DNA of 21,601 bases from Planctomycetota bacterium (GCA_021784975.1 JAJYGU010000245.1:1-21601); one strand, 5' to 3'. Numbered from the stretch's first letter, positions 7,421-15,417 are shown. The notes: a model not told the origin generated them from the letters alone. Translations and numbers: made by a program.

Positions 7421-8623
7421 ATGCCATCTCACCGTTTCCCGTTCCTCGATGATCGATCCTTGCGACGGGCGCTTTTGTGGTGGGGAGTGTTTGCCTTGGC
7501 GCTGTGCGTCAAGACGGGATTTTACGGCAGCGAACACTCGCTCTTCCCGGTCTACGCCGGCGCCGCCCGCCACTGGTGGGCCGGGATGTCGTTGTACGGC
7601 GACTACAAGCCCAGCGAAGGGATCGATGAGTTTCGCTACTCGCCCACCTTCGCGGTGGCGGTGACTTTCTTTGCCCTGTGCGGCACTCGCGGCGGCACCA
7701 TGCTCTGGGACCTGACGAGCATCGCCTTGCTGCTGTGCGGGCTGCGGGCGCTGGTACGAGAGGTCTTGCCCGGCGAGTGGACGCCGCGCCGAGTGGAAAT
7801 CTTCCTGACGCTCACTCTGACGGGCGCGGCGGTGAGTCTCTGGTCGGGCCAAAGCAATATGCTACTAGCGTCGCTGGTGATGCTGGCGCTGGGAGCCATT
7901 CGGCGGGAGCGCTGGTGGACCGCCGCCTGGCTGCTCGCCGGGGCGGTGTTCATCAAGCCCTGGGCGATCGCGGTGGTGCTGCTGCTGGCGGTCCATTGGC
8001 CGCGGCGGTTGATCGGCCGATGGCTGGCCGCCAGCGCGGTGATTGCGATGCTGCCGCTGATGATTGCGCCCCGTGAGGCGATGTGGCAGTACCAAACCTG
8101 GGTCATGCGTCTGGCGGAGACGGAATCCATGCGGTGGCGGGGCTACCGCGACGCCTGGACCATCTGGAACGCCGTTTGGCCGCCGGTCAATCGCTACGCT
8201 TACAAAGTGCTGCAGTTGGGCACGGCCGCGGGCGTGGCGGCCTGGTTGCTGTGGCAGCGGTGGCGGGGGACATCGCTCGCCCGGCTGCTGGCGCTGATCT
8301 ATGCGATGTGGGTGAGCTGGCAGTTGCTCTTTGGGCCGGCGTCGGAGCAACTGACCTACGGCATTCTTGCCCCGGCGGCCAGTTGGGCGGTCTTGGTGAG
8401 CTTTGAGGAGAAGCGGGACCGCTGGCTGACGGTGGCCGCCTGGAGCATGACGGCCCTGCTGGCGTCGGGGGACATCGAGGACGCGGTGGTGGCGATTTTT
8501 CCGAAGGGCCAGGTGCTCTTACCGCTGGGCGTGGTGCTGTTCGTAGCCTGGCTAGTGTGGCACGAGGCAAAGGGGGACAGGCACATTTTTCGGCCTCAGC
8601 GTCTATGGCGCGGCGGCGCGTAG
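7421..8623 (+). CDS. Multi-pass membrane protein, GT87/DUF2029-like glycosyltransferase
   Basis: The protein has 400 residues with around ten hydrophobic segments, among them LLWWGVFALALCVKTGFYG near the N-terminus, IEDAVVAIFPKGQVLLPLGV and VVLFVAWLVW near the C-terminus. The order F-x-Y-S-P (FRYSPTFAVAVTFF), SLWSGQSNMLLASLVMLAL and GAVFIKPWAIAVVLLL matches the pattern of GT87 polyprenol-phosphate-mannose-dependent transferases (Y-P-P, GQ-N and K-P motifs). Such enzymes add mannose to lipid-linked glycans at the outer face of the membrane; the donor here is unknown. No clear ribosome-binding site precedes the ATG; a TAATATAGAAT stretch lies just upstream, and a CCCGCG/CGCGGG hairpin sits at 7387-7406. 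The last 17 or so residues (KGDRHIFRPQRLWRGGA) come from the inverted repeat at 8573-8648, so the natural C-terminus has been replaced or extended. Confidence 0.78.
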   Translation: MPSHRFPFLDDRSLRRALLWWGVFALALCVKTGFYGSEHSLFPVYAGAARHWWAGMSLYGDYKPSEGIDEFRYSPTFAVAVTFFALCGTRGGTMLWDLTSIALLLCGLRALVREVLPGEWTPRRVEIFLTLTLTGAAVSLWSGQSNMLLASLVMLALGAIRRERWWTAAWLLAGAVFIKPWAIAVVLLLAVHWPRRLIGRWLAASAVIAMLPLMIAPREAMWQYQTWVMRLAETESMRWRGYRDAWTIWNAVWPPVNRYAYKVLQLGTAAGVAAWLLWQRWRGTSLARLLALIYAMWVSWQLLFGPASEQLTYGILAPAASWAVLVSFEEKRDRWLTVAAWSMTALLASGDIEDAVVAIFPKGQVLLPLGVVLFVAWLVWHEAKGDRHIFRPQRLWRGGA

Positions 8624-8648
8624 AGGGCCGAAAAATGAGCCAGTCCCC
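8573..8648. repeat. GGGGACAG-type inverted repeat (REP-like), copy 2, at a convergent gene junction
   Basis: Left arm GGGGACAGGCACATTTTTCG plus GCC (8573-8595) and the reverse complement of the right arm (8626-8648) match in 21 of 23 positions around a 30-base loop. It shares the GGGGACAG...C-ATTTT(T)CG layout with the copy at 29-72. It holds the last codons and stop of the upstream membrane-protein gene. It ends 2 bp short of the ftsK stop codon (8651-8653) on the other strand. The long hairpin could terminate transcription from both sides, although no U-tract follows. Confidence 0.88.
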
Positions 8649-8650
8649 GT

Positions 8651-11413
8651 TCAAGCACTTTCCGCCTTCCACCGGCTATTGGGAGGCGGAAGCTTGGGCC
8701 GCTTGGTTTCCCTTGTTACGGTATCACGATCCCTGGCCTCGTCGCTCTTGCCCGAACCTTCTCCTTCAAGGCCGTACACCTCGCGGCCACGGTCGTTTTG
8801 GCCGGCTTCGTCCTGGTCGTCGAAGTATCGGTCGGCAATCTGGTTTCGGTCAGGATTCGCGGGTTCCTTGACGACTGGATACTCCTCGGGATCATCGGCC
8901 ATTTCATCGCGGCCGCCGCGTTGGTCGTCAAGATCGTCCGCATCCGCCTGGTTGCGACGTTGCGCGGGACCCGCCGGAGGCTGGGAACGGTCGTCGCTGG
9001 AATCGAGGAGAATCCGGTTGCTGCGACGGGGCGCGGACGGCTCGGCGGCTTGCGAGGGGGCCTGCCCGCTCATCTCCTCCCATTTCTGGAGGCTGATGAG
9101 GATTTCGCGGGCCTGCGAGCCGTTGTAGGGGCCCACGATGCCGTCTTCGGCCATGAAGTCGATCAGCCGGGCCGCCCGGCCGTAGCCGATACCCAACGCC
9201 CGCTGCAATAGCGAGACGCTGCCGCGTCCCTCACGGATGACCATGTCGATGGCAGATTCATACAATTCGTCGCGGTCGCTGAACTTGGTGCCCTTGGTCT
9301 CGCCGCTGGGAGACTTCACCTGGAGTTGCACCAGTTCGTTGACGAACTGCGGCTCGGAGGTGGCCACCGCGCCGATCACCCGCGAGATTTCGTCGTCGGT
9401 CAGATAGGTGCCTTGGCCGCGGAGCAGGGTGCTGGTGCCGGGCCAGAGGAAGAGCATGTCGCCGTTTCCCAGCAGCTTGTCGGCGCCCATTTCGTCCAAC
9501 ACCACGCGGCTATCGGTGCGGCTGGCCACCTGGAAGGCGATCCGCGCCGGCAGGTTCGACTTGATCAGGCCGGTGATGACGTCGACGGTGGGCTTCTGGG
9601 TGGCCAGCACCAGGTGGATGCCTACCGCCCGGCTCTTTTGGGCCAGGCGGATGATGTGCGACTCGACCTCCTTGGCGGCGGTCATCATCAAGTCGGCCAA
9701 CTCGTCGGCCACGATGACGATGTACGGCATGTGCGAGGGAACCTGCTTGCGGTCCTCTTCGGTCTCGGGCTGGATCCGCTCCATCAGCTCGTCTTCGCCC
9801 AACTGGTTGTAGACGCTGATGTGGCGGACGCCGGCGCGGGCCAGGAGGTGATAGCGCTCCTCCATTTTCTCCACCGCCCAGCCGAGAATCGCCTCCGCCT
9901 TGCGCATATCGGTCACCACCGGGTGCATGAGGTGCGGCAGGCACTTGTAGGGGCTGAGCTCGACCATTTTGGGGTCGATCATGAGCATGCGGACCTCATC
10001 CGGCCGGCGGGTCATGATCATCGACACGATGATCGAGTTCAGGCAGACGCTCTTGCCGGTGCCGGTGCGGCCGGCGATCAGCAGGTGGGGCAGCGACGAC
10101 AGGTCGACGCTTAGCGGGGCGCCGGCCACATCCTTGCCGAGGTAGATGGGGATCCGCATCTTGGTCGTCTTGCCGTGGGCCTCTTCCATGACCTCGCGGA
10201 GGCGGACGACCTGCCGCTCGTTGTTGGGCACTTCGATGCCCACGGTGTTCTTGCCCGGCAGCGGGGCCACGATCCGCACACTGGGCACGCGGAGGGCGAT
10301 GGCCAGGTCGTCGGCCAGACCGGTGATGCGGCTTAAGCGCAGGCCGGCCTCCAGCTCGACCTCGAATTGAGCGATCACCGGCCCGGTCTGAATCTCGACG
10401 ACGCGGATATGAAAGCCGAAATCCAGGAAGGTTTTTTCCAGGATCTTGGCTTTGCGGAGGACTTCTTTCTCTTGTTCCTCGAAGCGGACTTTCTCGCCCT
10501 CCAGGAGCAAATCGAGGCTGGGCAGCTCATAGCCGGAAGGCCCGGCCCCCAGGTCCGATTCGTCCAACTCGTCGAGCATCTTGCGGTGGTCCTTCTTTCC
10601 CACTTTTGGGGGATGGCTGATGCCGACCCGCGAGCCGAAGGCCTTTCGCAGGGTAGCCACCGCGCCGTTTTCTTTGACAGCCGGTTTGCCGGCGGATGGC
10701 GATTCGTCGAGACTGGTTTCGGCGGCCGTTGCGGCCGGCTTTTGGCCGCCGCGGCCGCGCTGGCGGACGGTCACCGCCTCGACTTCCCGCGGGAAGTTGT
10801 CCAAATCGGAGCGGCGGGGATTGATTTGCTTGGAGTAGGCTGCCCCGACCCGGAGCATCCCGCGCCCCAGGCTGCGGGTGGGCCGGCCGATCGCCCAGGC
10901 CAACAGGCGGATCAGGTGATAGTCGGTGCACAGCAGCAGGCCGCCCGCGATCATGCTCACGGTGATAATGTAGGCGCCCATGCTGGCAAATTGGGTTTGC
11001 AGCACCGCCCGAGCGGTAGCCCCGAGATATCCGCCGGCCCCGATGACCGGTCCCGGCGAGAGCCCCGGCGCCGCCATGCCGGCCAGCGTGGCCACGCCCA
11101 CCAACGAGAGCAACCAGCCGATGGCCCGCAGCCAGGGTTGGCTGACCGCCCGCCGGATCAACAGCACGGCGTCCAGCACGCCCAGAGAGACTACCAGATA
11201 GTAGGCCCCGAGGCCAAAGGCCTGGAACAACAACCGGCTGGCGATGGCCCCCGAGCGGCCGCAGATGTTGACCGGATGGCTGTGTGGCGGGAAGACCAGG
11301 TGACTGGGCGGGTCGGCCGGATCGTAGCTCAGCAGCGCCGCTGCCAAAAAAACGACGGTGGCCAGCAGACCCAGGGCCAGCAGGTCGATCTTGATGTTGC
11401 GCTGTTCGAGCAT
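8651..11413 (-). CDS. ftsK: DNA translocase FtsK
   Basis: The protein has 920 residues. The N-terminus holds four or five membrane segments (about 10-30, 62-87, 95-115, 144-172), as in FtsK/SpoIIIE. A hydrophilic linker (about 195-300) follows, then the alpha/beta motor. Walker A is AGRTGTGKSV (447-456), an unusual variant of the common AGATGSGKS, and Walker B is YIVIVADE (564-571). Further motor signatures are LMIDPKMVELSPY and LVLATQKPTVDVITG. The DNA-reading gamma winged helix (about 712-778, RGSVSLLQRALGIGYGRAARLIDFM) is present. FtsK pumps chromosome ends through the division septum and activates XerCD at dif. About 142 further residues after gamma form a low-complexity tail rich in D, E, R and Q, presumably disordered. 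The ribosome site is weak. The gene converges on the membrane-protein gene; the REP-like hairpin lies between them. Upstream are araD and araB on the same strand, 352 bp away. Confidence 0.97.
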   Translation of the reverse strand: MLEQRNIKIDLLALGLLATVVFLAAALLSYDPADPPSHLVFPPHSHPVNICGRSGAIASRLLFQAFGLGAYYLVVSLGVLDAVLLIRRAVSQPWLRAIGWLLSLVGVATLAGMAAPGLSPGPVIGAGGYLGATARAVLQTQFASMGAYIITVSMIAGGLLLCTDYHLIRLLAWAIGRPTRSLGRGMLRVGAAYSKQINPRRSDLDNFPREVEAVTVRQRGRGGQKPAATAAETSLDESPSAGKPAVKENGAVATLRKAFGSRVGISHPPKVGKKDHRKMLDELDESDLGAGPSGYELPSLDLLLEGEKVRFEEQEKEVLRKAKILEKTFLDFGFHIRVVEIQTGPVIAQFEVELEAGLRLSRITGLADDLAIALRVPSVRIVAPLPGKNTVGIEVPNNERQVVRLREVMEEAHGKTTKMRIPIYLGKDVAGAPLSVDLSSLPHLLIAGRTGTGKSVCLNSIIVSMIMTRRPDEVRMLMIDPKMVELSPYKCLPHLMHPVVTDMRKAEAILGWAVEKMEERYHLLARAGVRHISVYNQLGEDELMERIQPETEEDRKQVPSHMPYIVIVADELADLMMTAAKEVESHIIRLAQKSRAVGIHLVLATQKPTVDVITGLIKSNLPARIAFQVASRTDSRVVLDEMGADKLLGNGDMLFLWPGTSTLLRGQGTYLTDDEISRVIGAVATSEPQFVNELVQLQVKSPSGETKGTKFSDRDELYESAIDMVIREGRGSVSLLQRALGIGYGRAARLIDFMAEDGIVGPYNGSQAREILISLQKWEEMSGQAPSQAAEPSAPRRSNRILLDSSDDRSQPPAGPAQRRNQADADDLDDQRGGRDEMADDPEEYPVVKEPANPDRNQIADRYFDDQDEAGQNDRGREVYGLEGEGSGKSDEARDRDTVTRETKRPKLPPPNSRWKAESA

Positions 11414-11765
11414 AATGCCGCTCTTCGACCTAAGTATCGTCGCTGCGGTAAGTTGGCGAGAAGCCTATCGGGCGGCGATCCCCTGGTTTCCCCGGCCAGC
11501 ATGGGAGGCGAAAGCGGTTCGCTGCGTACAATCGGAAGGATTGGTACGGGGTACGAGGCGTGGACCGTGGGTGGGGCGGGGATGGGACGAGTTGTTCACG
11601 GTCGTGTGCCACCGCTTGGTGCAAGCCAAGCAGTGCGGCGGCCAGGTGGCCTACCGTCACCCGGCGCAAGCGGCGGGTCGGCATGGAGAGCCTACGCAGA
11701 ATGCAACGTTGGAACTGACGGCTCGCCGCCAATCAACGGCGAAGCTTTATTCGTCAATTGTGGTG
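11414..11765. other. Intergenic region between araD and ftsK, with a palindromic repeat
   Basis: No supportable gene lies here. It should carry the end of the araBD transcript and the ftsK promoter, but I see no strong terminator or promoter. The one clear structure is the inverted repeat at 11608-11650. Confidence 0.55.
11608..11650. repeat. CACCGCTTGG/CCAAGCAGTG inverted repeat
   Basis: Arms CACCGCTTGG (11610-11619) and CCAAGCAGTG (11626-11635) pair with one mismatch (a G-T pair in RNA) around a 6-base loop. An outer pair GCCACC (11608-11613) / GGTGGC (11645-11650) overlaps the left arm. Short GCCACTGCTTGG-like palindromes are, from memory, frequent between genes in planctomycetes. Confidence 0.6.
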
Positions 11766-12464
11766 TCACCTTTCTGACCGCTGTCCATAGTAAGCCGATG
11801 GCCCGTGTTTGCGGCGATAGTGCTTGTCGCGAAGGTAGGCTTCCAGTTCGCCCGCGTCGGCGCCGAGCCGCCAGGTGCCGAGGGCCATCTCGGCGACTGC
11901 CTCCAAGGCAATGGCCTCTTCGACTGACTCGCCGGGCGTTCGTCCCCAGGTGAACGGACCGTGGCCGGCCACCAGGATGCCGGGGATCGCCATCGGATCC
12001 AAGTTGGCAAAACGCTCCACGATGATCCGTCCGGTGGCGGCTTCATAGTCGCCGGCCACCTCGGCTTCGGTTAGTACGCGGGTGACCGGCACCGGGCCGT
12101 GGAAATAGTCGGCGTGGGTGGTGCCCAGGCAGGGGATCTCTCGCCGCGCCTGGGCGAACATCGAGGCGTGTCGGCTGTGGCTGTGGGCGATTCCGCCGAT
12201 TTCGGAAAAATGGCGATAGAGCAGCAAGTGCGTCCGGGTGTCGCTTGACGGCCGCAGGTTGCCCTCCACTACTTTGCCGTCCAGATCGACCACGACGATA
12301 TGGTGCGGCTCAAGCTGGTCGTAGGGCACGCCGCTAGGCTTGATGGCCATCTGCCCGCGCCGACGATCGATGCCGCTGACATTGCCCCAGGTCAGCGTCA
12401 CCAGGCCGGCGAAGACCAGGGCGTGGTTGGCCTTGCAGACCTGTTCCTTCAAGTCGGAGAGCAT
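11766..12464 (-). CDS. araD: L-ribulose-5-phosphate 4-epimerase
   Basis: The 232-residue class II aldolase/epimerase has the expected length. Zinc ligands are the HSH pair H94 and H96 and H168 in AGHGPFTWG. The phosphate and catalytic residues known from E. coli AraD are present: GNVSG and KPSG near residues 27-44, SSDTRTHLLLY (S73-S74-D75), D119 in THADYFHG and Y225/Y226 in SAYYGQ. The enzyme converts L-ribulose 5-phosphate to D-xylulose 5-phosphate, feeding the pentose phosphate pathway. The ATG at 12464 overlaps the araB stop by one base (TGATG), so translation is coupled. The reading frame stays open upstream inside araB to 13118, but that part is a shadow. SgaE/UlaF-type paralogues have the same fold; the araB partner favours araD. 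Confidence 0.94.
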   Translation of the reverse strand: MLSDLKEQVCKANHALVFAGLVTLTWGNVSGIDRRRGQMAIKPSGVPYDQLEPHHIVVVDLDGKVVEGNLRPSSDTRTHLLLYRHFSEIGGIAHSHSRHASMFAQARREIPCLGTTHADYFHGPVPVTRVLTEAEVAGDYEAATGRIIVERFANLDPMAIPGILVAGHGPFTWGRTPGESVEEAIALEAVAEMALGTWRLGADAGELEAYLRDKHYRRKHGPSAYYGQRSER

Positions 12465-14173
12465 CAGTGGGTCTCCCGGCGGACACGGTTGCGAAGGGCG
12501 ATCAGTTCCTTCATCACGGAGTACAGCGACTGGCTGCCGGCGGGAGTGCCGAAGGCGTCGTGGAGCCGCCGGTAAAGGGGATACAGTTCGGCATAGATCT
12601 TGGCGGCCGGCCTGTTGGGCCGATAGACCAGGTCTCGGACGCCGGCCATCTTTCGTTGGGCGCGGTCGACGCTCTTGTAGACGCCGCCGACCACCGCCCC
12701 GAAAATCGCCGCCCCCAGGGCACAGGTCTGTGCCGAGCGGCTGATCTTCATGGGCCGGTTGCACACGTCGGCGTAGATTTGCATCACAAACGGGTTCTTT
12801 TCGGCGATCCCGCCGCAGTTGACGACCTCCTTGACCGCCACGCCGTATTCTTCGAAGCGGTTGATGATGGTCAAGGCCCCGAAGGCGGTGGCCTCCACCA
12901 AGGCTCGGTAGACTTCGGCTGCCGAGGTGTGCAAGGTCTGACCCACGAGCAGCCCAGAGAGCAGCGGATCGACCAGGATGGTGCGGTTGCCGTTGTTCCA
13001 ATCGAGGGCCAACAGGCCGCTTTCGCCCGGCCGAAGCTCTTGGGCCCCGCGGGTGAGGTTGACGTGCGGATCGCCTTTGGCCGTGTATTGGGCCGGGGTC
13101 AGGTACTTGGTGTGCCAATTGAAGATGTCACCCACGGCGGATTGGCCGGCCTCCAAGCCGTACATGCCAGGCAGGATCGAGCCGGGCACAATGCCGCACA
13201 GCCCGGGAATATCAGGCAGCGCGGTGTCCATTCGCGCGACCATCATGTCGCAGGTGCTGGTACCGATGATCTTGACCAAGGTGCCTGGCTTGATACCCGA
13301 CCCGACGGCCCCCAGGTGGGCGTCCAACGCGCCGACGGCCACCGGCACGCCGTCCGGAAGGCCAACTTTCCGGGCCACCTCCGCGACAAGCTTCCCCGCC
13401 GGCTGATCCGAGGTAAGTGTCCGTCGGGCGAAGCGATCGCGGAGCACCGCCAGGGACGGATCAAGCTGTCCCAGGAATTGCTTGCTCGGCAGGCCGTCCC
13501 ACTCCGTGCTATACATTGCCTTGTGGCCGGCCGCGCAGACGCCGCGCGGCAAGCTATCGGGATCGCGGTTGCCAGTGAGATAGGCGGGGACGAAGTCGGC
13601 CAGTTCCAGCCACGAGTAGGCGGCAGCGAAGACCTTCGGGCTGGTGCGTCTGCAATGGAGGATTTTCGACCAGTACCACTCGCTGCTGTAGGTGCCGCCG
13701 CACTTGGCCAGATAGCCAGCCCCGTCATGCCGGGCCTTTTCGGTGATTTCGGCCGCCTCGGCATGGCTGGTATGGTCTTTCCAGAGCCAGGCCTGGGCCG
13801 CCAACTCGTTGCGAAACTCGGGGTGCAAGGCTAGCGGCGTACACTGGCGATCGACCGGCAAGGGGGTCGAGCCGGTGGTGTCCAGGCCGATGCCCACTAC
13901 TTGCTCCGCCCGAAACGCCGGGTCGCGCTTGGCCGCCCTCAGGGCCGCCCGCACCGAGGCCGCAAAGCCCTCCAGGTAGTCCGCCGGGTTTTGCCGGGCC
14001 AGATTAGGGTCCTTGGGATCGAGCAGGATCCCTGCATCGCCGCTGGGATAGTTGTACACGCCGGAGGCCACCTCGCGGCCGTCGGCGGCATCGACCACCA
14101 ATGCCCGCACGCTGTTCGTTCCGTAATCCACGCCGACGGCGAACTGCCGGCCATCTCCCGAGTGCCGTGCCAT
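12464..14173 (-). CDS. araB: Ribulokinase
   Basis: The protein has 569 residues, typical of AraB. The ATG at 14173 is preferred because GGAG lies 9 bases upstream; an in-frame TTG three codons earlier would sit on top of it. FGGY-kinase landmarks appear in order: the nucleotide-phosphate loop VGVDYGTNSVRALVVD (about 14-29), GLDTTGSTPLPVD, WKDHTSHAEAAEI, YSSEWYWSKILH, ELADFVPAYLTGN, GALDAHLGAVGSG, KIIGTSTCDMM, ALDWNNGNRTILVDPLLSG and the C-terminal CGGIAEKNPFVMQIYADVCN with ALGAAIFGAVVGG. It phosphorylates L-ribulose with ATP to L-ribulose 5-phosphate, the substrate of the coupled araD product. Isomerase (araA), transport and AraC-type regulator genes are not in the window. Confidence 0.96.
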   Translation of the reverse strand: MARHSGDGRQFAVGVDYGTNSVRALVVDAADGREVASGVYNYPSGDAGILLDPKDPNLARQNPADYLEGFAASVRAALRAAKRDPAFRAEQVVGIGLDTTGSTPLPVDRQCTPLALHPEFRNELAAQAWLWKDHTSHAEAAEITEKARHDGAGYLAKCGGTYSSEWYWSKILHCRRTSPKVFAAAYSWLELADFVPAYLTGNRDPDSLPRGVCAAGHKAMYSTEWDGLPSKQFLGQLDPSLAVLRDRFARRTLTSDQPAGKLVAEVARKVGLPDGVPVAVGALDAHLGAVGSGIKPGTLVKIIGTSTCDMMVARMDTALPDIPGLCGIVPGSILPGMYGLEAGQSAVGDIFNWHTKYLTPAQYTAKGDPHVNLTRGAQELRPGESGLLALDWNNGNRTILVDPLLSGLLVGQTLHTSAAEVYRALVEATAFGALTIINRFEEYGVAVKEVVNCGGIAEKNPFVMQIYADVCNRPMKISRSAQTCALGAAIFGAVVGGVYKSVDRAQRKMAGVRDLVYRPNRPAAKIYAELYPLYRRLHDAFGTPAGSQSLYSVMKELIALRNRVRRETH

Positions 14174-14221
14174 AAAAATCAACTCCGCTTAAGGGACGAT
14201 TGGAAGCCACGCCACTCCATG

Positions 14222-14250
14222 AGATTAGACCTTTCTGACGCCGCCGACAA
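14222..14250 (-). promoter_or_regulatory. Possible araBD promoter
   Basis: On the minus strand TTGTCG (14245-14250) and TAATCT (14222-14227) are 17 bp apart, about 49 bp before the araB ATG. Match to the consensus is partial (four and three of six), so this is a suggestion from spacing and position only. Confidence 0.25.
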
Positions 14251-14383
14251 GCCGCCCGGGCGTAGTACCGGGGCGGATTAGTCACGCCGAGGCCGCCGAG
14301 GACTCGGAGGATTCAGAGACGAAAATGGAAGGCGGAGAGTAGCCGATCCGGGTGCGATGCGGAATGAACGCTTCCAGAGGTTG

Positions 14384-14460
14384 CCCATCGACTCGACCCA
14401 TCAGGCGCAATACAATGCAGGCTTAGAGTTGCTGTGCGCTAAGCCTGGTAGGTCGATGGG
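14384..14460. repeat. Nested inverted repeat with CCCATCGAC ends
   Basis: Terminal arms CCCATCGAC (14384-14392) and GTCGATGGG (14452-14460) are perfect over 9 bp. Inside them CAGGCTTAG (14418-14426) and CTAAGCCTG (14439-14447) form a second perfect 9-bp stem with a 12-base loop. The left side carries about 21 more bases than the right between the stems. It could be a small mobile palindrome with terminal inverted repeats or a structured leader. No target-site duplication is evident. Confidence 0.7.
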
Positions 14461-14490
14461 ATGATGCCGAGTTCTGTTGCCAACACGCAT

Positions 14491-14553
14491 GAGCCACGGA
14501 TGGACACGGATCAACACGGCTCATCCGTGTGCAACCGTGTTTATCCGTGGCTC
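14491..14553. repeat. GAGCCACGGAT/ATCCGTGGCTC inverted repeat
   Basis: Perfect 11-bp ends GAGCCACGGAT (14491-14501) and ATCCGTGGCTC (14543-14553) enclose further CACGG words and their complements. It is the cleaner relative of 2729-2828. Its plus-strand translation (HGWTRINTAHPCATVFIRGS) resembles a recurrent spurious peptide I recall from many PVC genomes. Confidence 0.8.
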
Positions 14554-14610
14554 CCTTCTTTTCCATGCCAACCCGCGGCTGCGCCGCGCGACGGCAGGCC
14601 ACCCGGCAGC

Positions 14611-14635
14611 GGTCAGGGGTCAGGGGTCAGGGGTC
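14611..14635. repeat. GGTCAGG 7-bp tandem repeat
   Basis: Three exact copies of GGTCAGG (14611-14631) are followed by a partial GGTC. It sits 39 bp before the ATG at 14674, where copy-number change could alter the leader or the spacing of the translation signals. Confidence 0.85.
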
Positions 14636-14673
14636 CGACGTCGGGGGGCGGGTGGCGACTGGTCACCTGCACC

Positions 14674-15417
14674 ATGGCTTGGTTGACACTTGGAATCGCT
14701 TGCAGCCCGCTGGCCGCCGAGAACGACGAGCCGCCGGCCATTAATCCGTTTGGGCGGCAAACGGCCACGCAACGTGAAGACGCCGTGCCCGGCTGCATCG
14801 AGTTGTCCGACGGCACGCTTCATCCGGGCATGATCTATCTCACCCGTGATAAGCGGTTGCGGATCTACGACGAGAAGGCGCAGCGGCAGCGCGAGATCCC
14901 CTTGCCGGCTGTCAAGCAGATCGATTGCAAGGTGAAGCGGGAGTGGATGGAGAGGGAGTGGCGGTTCAAAGAGACCACCAGCGATGTGAAGCTGTATACC
15001 GGCCGGACGTATCCTGCCCGCGAGTATCTGCACACGATCACGCTCCGCGACGGCCGGACCATCACCGGCCCATTGTCGAGCATTGTCTACCTGCAGCCGC
15101 AGCAGGCCAGTGAGACGACGGAAGGCAAAGGCGCCGAGCGGCCGGAGGCTGAGCGGTATCTGTTGAACAAACGGAACAAAGGCGAGATCGGCCAGACCTT
15201 GGCCGCTCTGATCTACGTCAAGCGGATCCGCTTCGGCCAAGACGCTTTGAAGGCGGGGCAGCACAAGGCGGCGGCGAAGAAAAAGGCCGACGCAGAGGGA
15301 ACGCGCAGAAATACGCTGGGCAAATCCCAAGCTCCAAACACCAAGGACCAAACGAATCCCAACGACCAAATGGCCAATGACCGAAACCTGGTACGGGGAG
15401 CATTCTTGGGTTTTTGA
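14674..15417 (+). CDS. Conserved hypothetical exported protein, first gene of the vWA operon
   Basis: The protein has 247 residues from ATG 14674. A short hydrophobic start (MAWLTLGIACSPLAAE) looks like a signal peptide, but it lacks the usual basic N-region. In-frame codons just upstream (RLVTCT) would supply an Arg, so the true start may be a non-ATG codon or may have been changed by the repeats immediately upstream. The body (about 30-190) is charged and beta-rich, with ELSDGTLHPGMIYLTRDKRL, YTGRTYPAREYLHTITLRDG and TITGPLSSIVYLQP. The repeated DG...I-x-G-x-L/I pattern suggests small beta units. I recall similar proteins beside planctomycete vWA operons but know no function. The last ~35 residues (from about NTLGKSQAP) are encoded by the repeat at 15321-15454 and are unlikely to be ancestral. 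Confidence 0.7.
   Translation: MAWLTLGIACSPLAAENDEPPAINPFGRQTATQREDAVPGCIELSDGTLHPGMIYLTRDKRLRIYDEKAQRQREIPLPAVKQIDCKVKREWMEREWRFKETTSDVKLYTGRTYPAREYLHTITLRDGRTITGPLSSIVYLQPQQASETTEGKGAERPEAERYLLNKRNKGEIGQTLAALIYVKRIRFGQDALKAGQHKAAAKKKADAEGTRRNTLGKSQAPNTKDQTNPNDQMANDRNLVRGAFLGF

Larger units (their letters stand above)
14174..14673. other. Repeat-rich 500-bp divergent intergenic region
   Basis: No gene is supported between the araB start and the start at 14674. It holds, from left to right: a possible araBD promoter, a degenerate CACGCCGAGG-type stretch (about 14281-14325), a nested inverted repeat (14384-14460), an inverted repeat of the CCACGGAT type (14491-14553) and a 7-bp tandem repeat (14611-14635). 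In-frame codons upstream of 14674 translate these repeats and are not expected in the protein. Confidence 0.65.

Noticed and set aside
10367..11953. 528-codon plus-strand open frame opposite ftsK and running past araD
   Set aside because: It is antisense to a clear FtsK, crosses an intergenic region and shows an Arg/Gly/Gln-rich composition without domains.
12465..13118. N-terminal extension of araD within araB
   Set aside because: The extension overlaps the kinase gene in another frame and lacks similarity to aldolase-family proteins; the 232-residue product from 12464 is full length.
12467..13834. 455-codon plus-strand open frame opposite araB
   Set aside because: It is the antisense shadow of a complete FGGY kinase.
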